64,000 bases of DNA from Olsenella profusa (lineage in GTDB: Bacteria; Actinomycetota; Coriobacteriia; Coriobacteriales; Atopobiaceae), in assembly GCF_016900315.1 (NCBI RefSeq), contig NZ_JACSNQ010000001.1:62001-126000 (forward strand), read 5' to 3'. Below the pieces are notes generated by a model. The model searched no databases and was not told the origin of the DNA. It saw only the letters and a program-made list of their open reading frames with translations. The number at the start of each line of letters is the position of its first letter. Within the stretch, counting starts at the first letter, position 1. The position numbers and the translations under genes are program-made. Below are positions 60,098 to 64,000 of this stretch, piece after piece.

Positions 60098-60601
60098 CTA
60101 GGCGCCCGCGCGCACGTAGGTGACGAAGTCGAAGCTGACGCCGTCCGGCGTGACGCCGCCGGGGCGCACCTCCCTGACCTCCCAGGAGGGGTCCTCGTCC
60201 AGGTTGGGGAAGCTCGTGTCGCAGGGGCGCACGCAGTGGTTCCTGGTGACCTCGGCGCGCGTGCAGTGGGGGAGGAGCTGGCGGTAGACCTCGCCGCCGC
60301 CGATGACCCAGGCCTCGTCCTCGCCCGCCACCGCGGCGAGCGCCTCCTCGACGGAGTGCACCACCTCGACGCCCTCGGGCGAGAAGGACCTGCTGCGCGT
60401 GAGCACCACGTTGCGCCGGTTCCTGAGCGGGCGCCCCCCGGGGAAGCTCTCGAGCGTGCGGCGCCCCATGAGGACGGCGTGCCCCGTGGTGCATGCGACG
60501 AAGTGCCTCATGTCCTCCCGGTTCTCGACGACCATCCCGCCGTCGAGCCCGATGCCCCAGTCGTCACACACCGCAACGATCGCACTCAGCTTGCAATCCA
60601 T
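60098..60601 (-). CDS. folA: Dihydrofolate reductase
   Basis: Regenerates tetrahydrofolate after thymidylate synthesis. The 167-aa protein has LSAIVAVCDDWGIGLDGGMV, NREDMRHFVACTTGHAVLMGRRTLES, RRNVVLTRS and AWVIGGGEVYRQLL, the standard DHFR signatures; the catalytic acid is the Glu of ENREDM or the nearby Asp. ATG 60601 follows AAAGG at proper spacing. It is downstream of thyA on the same strand, as is common, with 222 bp of strong inverted repeats between. Confidence 0.92.
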   Translation of the reverse strand: MDCKLSAIVAVCDDWGIGLDGGMVVENREDMRHFVACTTGHAVLMGRRTLESFPGGRPLRNRRNVVLTRSRSFSPEGVEVVHSVEEALAAVAGEDEAWVIGGGEVYRQLLPHCTRAEVTRNHCVRPCDTSFPNLDEDPSWEVREVRPGGVTPDGVSFDFVTYVRAGA

Positions 60602-60621
60602 GGTCATACCTTTCTGGAGAT

Positions 60622-60813
60622 GGGCCGGGCACATTGCCCCGTGCTCAAACAGCTTCGCCGGGCACAGGCCGCCCGGCTGCAGAACTGCGCGTGGAACAAT
60701 GTGCCCGGCCCCGTGACAGCAGGCGAGGCGGCCGCTTTGTCCCGCCGCGAGTTCTTGCCGAGCGTTCTTCTCGGCAAGCTGTCTGAGCGCCGGGGCAACG
60801 CGGCCGCCTCGCC
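60622..60813. repeat. Two large perfect inverted repeats between thyA and folA
   Basis: GGGCCGGGCACATTG (60622-60636) and its exact complement (60697-60711) enclose 60 bp with an inner CCGGGC/GCCCGG stem. GGCGAGGCGGCCGC (60722-60735) and its exact complement (60800-60813) enclose a nested TTGTCCCG/CGGGGCAA and a central CTTGCCGAG/CTCGGCAAG hairpin (60754-60778). The region is a pair of cruciform-forming units, 9 bp after thyA. Confidence 0.85.
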
Positions 60814-60823
60814 GGACGGACGG

Positions 60824-61672
60824 CTACACGGCGATGGGGATGTTCTTGACCTGGGGGCCGTGGTTGTAGTTCTCGACGATGAGGTCGTCGGTCGTGAAGT
60901 CGTAGAAGTTCGTGACCTCGGGGTTGAGGCGCACGGTGGGGGCGGGGTAGGTGGGGCGGCTGATGAGCTCGCGGACGATGTCGACGTGGCGGTCGTAGAT
61001 GTGGGCGTCGGCGATCATGTGGACGAGCTCGCCGGCCTCCATGTTGCTGACCTGGGCGACCATCATGAGCAGGATGGAGTACTGGCAGACGTTCCAGTTG
61101 TTGGCCGCGAGCACGTCCTGGCTGCGCTGGACGAGCACCATGTTGAGGGTGGGCCGGTCCGCGCCGGGCCGCTGCGTCACATTGTAGATGGCGTTGTAGG
61201 CGCAGGGGTAGAGGTTCATCTCGTGGAGGTCGGCGAAGGTGTAGAGGTTGGTCATGATGCGCCGCGAGTAGGGGTTTTCACGCAGGTCAAACAGGACGCG
61301 GTCCATCTGGTCGAAGTCGCCCTCGGGGTAGTGGGAGACCTGGCCCACCTGGTAGCCGTAGGCCTTGCCGATCGAGCCGGTCTCGTCGGCCCACTCGTCC
61401 CAGATGTGGGGCTTGAGGTCATGGACGTTGTTGGACTTGCGCTGGTAGATCCAGAGCACCTCGTCCATGCAGCTCTTGAGCGCCGTGCGGCGCAGCGTGA
61501 GCGCGGGGAACTCCTCGCGCAGGTCGTAGCGGTTGCACACGCCGAACTGCTTGATCGTGTAGGCCGGGGTGCCGTCCTCCCAGCGGGGGCGGACCTTCTG
61601 GCCCTCGGTGGTGGTGCCGTGCTCGATGATTTCGGAGCACATGGAGATGAAGAGGTCGTCTGCCTTGCTCAT
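60824..61672 (-). CDS. thyA: Thymidylate synthase (B. subtilis ThyA/phi3T-like subtype)
   Basis: Methylates dUMP with methylene-THF, yielding dTMP and dihydrofolate for FolA. The 282-aa protein has RPRWEDGTPAYTIKQFG, the catalytic Cys157 in NLYPCAYN, QRSQDVLAANNWNVCQYSILL and DAHIYDRHVDIV. The residue after Pro-Cys is Ala rather than the usual His, as in the subtype where it is PCV. ATG 61672 follows AAAGG. It works with FolA and the C1 cluster at 38-42 kb. Confidence 0.93.
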   Translation of the reverse strand: MSKADDLFISMCSEIIEHGTTTEGQKVRPRWEDGTPAYTIKQFGVCNRYDLREEFPALTLRRTALKSCMDEVLWIYQRKSNNVHDLKPHIWDEWADETGSIGKAYGYQVGQVSHYPEGDFDQMDRVLFDLRENPYSRRIMTNLYTFADLHEMNLYPCAYNAIYNVTQRPGADRPTLNMVLVQRSQDVLAANNWNVCQYSILLMMVAQVSNMEAGELVHMIADAHIYDRHVDIVRELISRPTYPAPTVRLNPEVTNFYDFTTDDLIVENYNHGPQVKNIPIAV

Positions 61673-61728
61673 GTCTGCCTTTCTGTGTCCCGGCGCAGGC
61701 GCCGGCGGGTGCCGCCCGCAGGCTGGGC

Positions 61729-62076
61729 CTAGCCGAGGCGGCTCTGGAAGGTGTCCGCGGCGCCCCCGAAGCCGTCGAGGTCGTAGGGGAGGCCGTTGGG
61801 GGAGCCGAGATCTTGCCACTCAAGGTCCCAGGTGATGCCGTTTCCCAGGGCGTCCCAGTCGACCTGCGACAGCCCGAACTGCGTGAGCGACGTCGCGCAG
61901 CTGGAGAGCGAGAGCGCAAGAAGTACGAGCACGGCCACCGCCACGCCAAAGATGACGTAGGCGGCATTGCCCGAGCGGGCGTTCTCCGGGTCGGTCGTGG
62001 CGCTCGGCCCCTCGATGATCTGCGGCGGGTCCGGGCGCGTCTGCATCTCGTCGCGCCCGTCGTTCTTCTCGTCCAT
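61729..62076 (-). CDS. Small single-pass membrane protein, unknown
   Basis: A 115-aa protein with a 38-residue polar N-terminus, one membrane helix (AAYVIFGVAVAVLVLLALSLSSC, about 38-60) and a 50-residue exposed tail rich in Gly/Asp/Trp (VDWDALGNGITWDLEWQDLG). The Cys after the helix resembles a lipobox only weakly. GAGGAG precedes the ATG. It sits between the nudix gene and thyA on the same strand. Confidence 0.6.
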   Translation of the reverse strand: MDEKNDGRDEMQTRPDPPQIIEGPSATTDPENARSGNAAYVIFGVAVAVLVLLALSLSSCATSLTQFGLSQVDWDALGNGITWDLEWQDLGSPNGLPYDLDGFGGAADTFQSRLG

Positions 62077-62158
62077 GAGGCTCCTCTCGTCCGGTCAATC
62101 TTAGCAGGGGCGGCCGCCAGGGGCGCGCCGCGCCCGCGAGGGCGCCCCCGGGCCGCAC

Positions 62159-62584
62159 CTAGAGGTGCTCCACCCCGAAGGCCTCGTCCCAGAAGTAGCC
62201 CAGGGAGGCGGCGAGGGCGGTGTCGGCCGGGAGCCACTCCACGTCGGTCAGCTCGTCCTGGGCGAGCCAGCGCAGCTCCTCGTGGACCGTCGGGTCGGCC
62301 ACGGGCTCGGCGCCCGCCGCAAGCGAGCACACGTAGCAGTCCATCGTGAGGTGGAAGTCGGGGTAGTCGTACTCGACGGTGTCGTAGGGCCAGGCCAGGC
62401 GCAGCTCGCAGCCGAGCTCCTCGGCGATCTCGCGGCGCAGGGCCTGCTCGGGGGTCTCGCCGGCCTCGACCTTGCCCCCGGGGAGCTCCCAGAGGCCGGC
62501 CTGCTCCTTGCCCGGGGCCCTTCTCGCCGCCAGGACCCTCCCGTCGCGGTAGATGATTGCTGCGGCCACGTGCTTGGTCTGCAT
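62159..62584 (-). CDS. Nudix hydrolase, MutT-like
   Basis: Probably hydrolyses oxidised nucleoside triphosphates such as 8-oxo-dGTP or related pyrophosphates. The 141-aa protein has a complete Nudix box GGKVEAGETPEQALRREIAEELGC (about 36-59) and a MutT-like opening VAAAIIYRDGRVLAARR. Its start codon directly follows the thioesterase stop, so the two form an operon. Confidence 0.88.
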   Translation of the reverse strand: MQTKHVAAAIIYRDGRVLAARRAPGKEQAGLWELPGGKVEAGETPEQALRREIAEELGCELRLAWPYDTVEYDYPDFHLTMDCYVCSLAAGAEPVADPTVHEELRWLAQDELTDVEWLPADTALAASLGYFWDEAFGVEHL

Positions 62585-63307
62585 CTATCCCTCCCTCTCC
62601 TGAAGCCTGACGACGGCGTAGGTCGTTCCGAAGCCGTCCGTGAGGTCGACGTCCCAGCCGCGCTCGCAGGGGGATACCAGCGGTACCACCACGTCGTCGA
62701 GGCGCGCCATGGAGCGGTACTGCACCTGCAGCGCGCCCACGGGCGCCTCGTGGCCGAGCGCTTCGAGCGCGTCCAGGGCGAGCCCCACGTACTGGGCGTT
62801 GTTGACGTGGCGGTTGGTGTCGAGGTCGCGCCGGGTGACGGGGCGCTCCGGCGCGCGCTCTGCCGGTCTCGCCGGGCGGATGCGCCGCGGCAGCGGGGCC
62901 ACCTCGAGGCGCGGCTCGTCGCTCAGGTAGGCGCGCTGGTCCTCTGGCACGCGCGTGGCGCGCCCCGCCGTGAAGTCATAGACGAACCACTGCGAGTCGG
63001 CCCGCACGAGCGGGGCGCCCTCCACGTCGCTCAGGCCGAAGCTCCTGAGCGCGTGGGCGCGCGTCATCTCGTAGCACCAGGTGGACGCCGTGACCTCCTC
63101 GCCGAAGGCCGGGAGCCGGTCGACCTCGATTGACCAGGTGGCCAGGACCCAGGCGAGCCCCCGCGAGGCCAGCCCGTCGATCCCCATGCCGAGCCCCAGG
63201 GACTGGAAGGTCGAGCAGTCCTGCAGGTAGTCCATCATGGAGACGAGCGAGAGCCGCCCCGTCTCGTCGCACTCGCTGTAGCGCACGCGCCCTGAAAAAG
63301 AGAACAT
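62585..63307 (-). CDS. Acyl-ACP thioesterase (double hot-dog)
   Basis: Releases fatty acids from acyl carrier protein. The 240-aa protein has two hot-dog repeats: VRYSECDETGRLSLVSMMDYLQDCSTF with GLAWVLATWSIEVDRLP in the first and RRDLDTNRHVNNAQYVGLALDAL in the second, the latter with the Asn-x-His-xx-Asn active-site pattern of the FatA/bacterial TE family. It leads the nudix/small protein/thyA/folA strand. Confidence 0.87.
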   Translation of the reverse strand: MFSFSGRVRYSECDETGRLSLVSMMDYLQDCSTFQSLGLGMGIDGLASRGLAWVLATWSIEVDRLPAFGEEVTASTWCYEMTRAHALRSFGLSDVEGAPLVRADSQWFVYDFTAGRATRVPEDQRAYLSDEPRLEVAPLPRRIRPARPAERAPERPVTRRDLDTNRHVNNAQYVGLALDALEALGHEAPVGALQVQYRSMARLDDVVVPLVSPCERGWDVDLTDGFGTTYAVVRLQEREG

Positions 63308-63447
63308 CGAGCCCCCTTCGTCGTCTTACGCAGAACACGATACCAGTCAGGCGGTACGGGGCGCGTGGAAAGCACGGGCTGCGCTAGTATGGACACTCAC
63401 GTAGGCACAGAGGCGCCGGCCGGTCCGGCCAGGGAAAGGGGACTGCG

Positions 63448-64000
63448 ATGGGGACTCTCCGGTTTGCAACCATTGGCTCGAGCGGCATTGCCGAGCGCTT
63501 CTGCGAGGCGCTCGCCGAGGTGGAGGGCGCGGAGCTTACGGGCTGCTACTCGCGCGACCTTGGGCGCGCCCGCGCGTTTGGCGAGAAGTACGGCGCGAGG
63601 AGCTTCTTTGACAGCCTGGAGGCGCTTGCGGCCTCCGAAGACGTCGACGCCGTCTACGTTGCGAGCCCCAACGGCGCGCACGCCGCCCAGGCGCTCCAGA
63701 TGATCGCCGGCTGCAAGCACGTGCTCGTGGAGAAGGCGCTCGCCTCCAACGAGCGCGAGGCGCGCGAGGTCTTCGACGCCGCCCGCGCCTCCGGCGTGGT
63801 AGCGCTCGAGGCCATGCGCAACCTGCACGTGCCGAGCTTCGCCGCCATCGAGCGAGCCGTGGCCGAGGAGCTCGGCGAGGTGCGCCTGGCCACCCTGCGC
63901 TTCTCCAAGGTGACCTCGCGCATGGCGCGCCTGCGCGCCGGCGAGCGCCTCAACGTCTTTGACCCGGCGCTGGCCGGCGGCGCCCTCATGGATATCGGCG
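63448..64000 (+). CDS. Gfo/Idh/MocA-family oxidoreductase, N-terminal part
   Basis: The gene runs off the window's right edge after 184 codons. The NAD(P)-binding Rossmann start is FATIGSSGIAERFCEALAEVEGAELTGCYSRD, followed by VDAVYVASPNGAHAAQALQMIAGCKHVLVEKALASN with the EK(A/P) motif (Lys of the active site). Family members oxidise or epimerise sugars and inositols; the substrate is not predictable from this half. AGGGGAC precedes ATG 63448. Confidence 0.85.
   Translation, partial: MGTLRFATIGSSGIAERFCEALAEVEGAELTGCYSRDLGRARAFGEKYGARSFFDSLEALAASEDVDAVYVASPNGAHAAQALQMIAGCKHVLVEKALASNEREAREVFDAARASGVVALEAMRNLHVPSFAAIERAVAEELGEVRLATLRFSKVTSRMARLRAGERLNVFDPALAGGALMDIG

Overview
The window is very GC-rich and gene-dense. 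It looks like a chromosomal segment of a fermentative, anaerobic high-GC Gram-positive; the class Coriobacteriia (Olsenella/Atopobium-like) fits best. Reasons: an NADP-type GdhA, a bifunctional AdhE, a complete one-carbon block (fhs, fchA, folD, folE, folC), Agr/LytTR-type signalling, a membrane-bound LuxR protein of the coriobacterial kind, and many GTG/TTG starts. This is inference from gene content; no 16S gene is present.

Layout. 1-0.4 kb: the start of a lipid kinase and tRNA-Gly/tRNA-Pro, all leftward. 0.6-7.3 kb: gdhA, then carAB behind a PyrR-type attenuator. 7.4-14 kb: histidinol-phosphatase, then a leftward operon of a solute-binding protein, two permeases, an ATPase and a PHP-domain hydrolase. 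14-24 kb: acetyltransferases, an Agr-like LytTR regulator and kinase, and three ABC exporters. 23.8-27.4 kb: tRNA-Leu, tig, clpP, clpX. 28-36 kb: GT8 glycosyltransferase, TatD hydrolase, valS, an ABC ATPase/permease pair and tcdA. 36.7-43.7 kb: galM, then the folate/C1 cluster. 43.8-50.1 kb: a zinc-ribbon membrane protein, thrS behind a probable leader-peptide attenuator, and an accessory stretch with a double-HTH membrane regulator and an exported protein. 50.1-55.3 kb: a gene graveyard with remnants of a LuxR gene, class III fructose-bisphosphatase, a SorE-like reductase fused in frame to the phosphatase start, a 5'-truncated 1-phosphofructokinase, and a 5'-truncated hexitol PTS EIICBA. 55.4-64 kb: adhE, a small kinase, dfrA/thyA, a nudix hydrolase, a thioesterase and a partial oxidoreductase.

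The most unusual content is non-coding. First, the 12-mer GTTCTTCTCGCC occurs 23 times by eye (14 on the + strand, 9 on the -), mostly between genes and often as inverted pairs, much as DNA-uptake sequences do in Neisseria. Second, several intergenic regions hold tandem or inverted arrays of a word that is different at nearly every locus, spaced at about 21, 32, 42 or 62 bp, close to whole helical turns. The best are six 32-nt arm pairs with 14-nt loops repeating at exactly 62 bp (36.3-36.6 kb) and five 61-62-bp hairpins with 16-nt loops (2.2-2.5 kb). Several arrays surround a shared core of GTTCTTCTCGCC followed by ACCTGCGGGTTTT. I know of no described element with these properties. Third, five copies of a 31-bp palindrome lie at gene ends between 7 and 20 kb and sometimes supply the stop codon.

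All positions, counts and alignments were made by eye; family assignments rest on recalled family motifs, not on searches.
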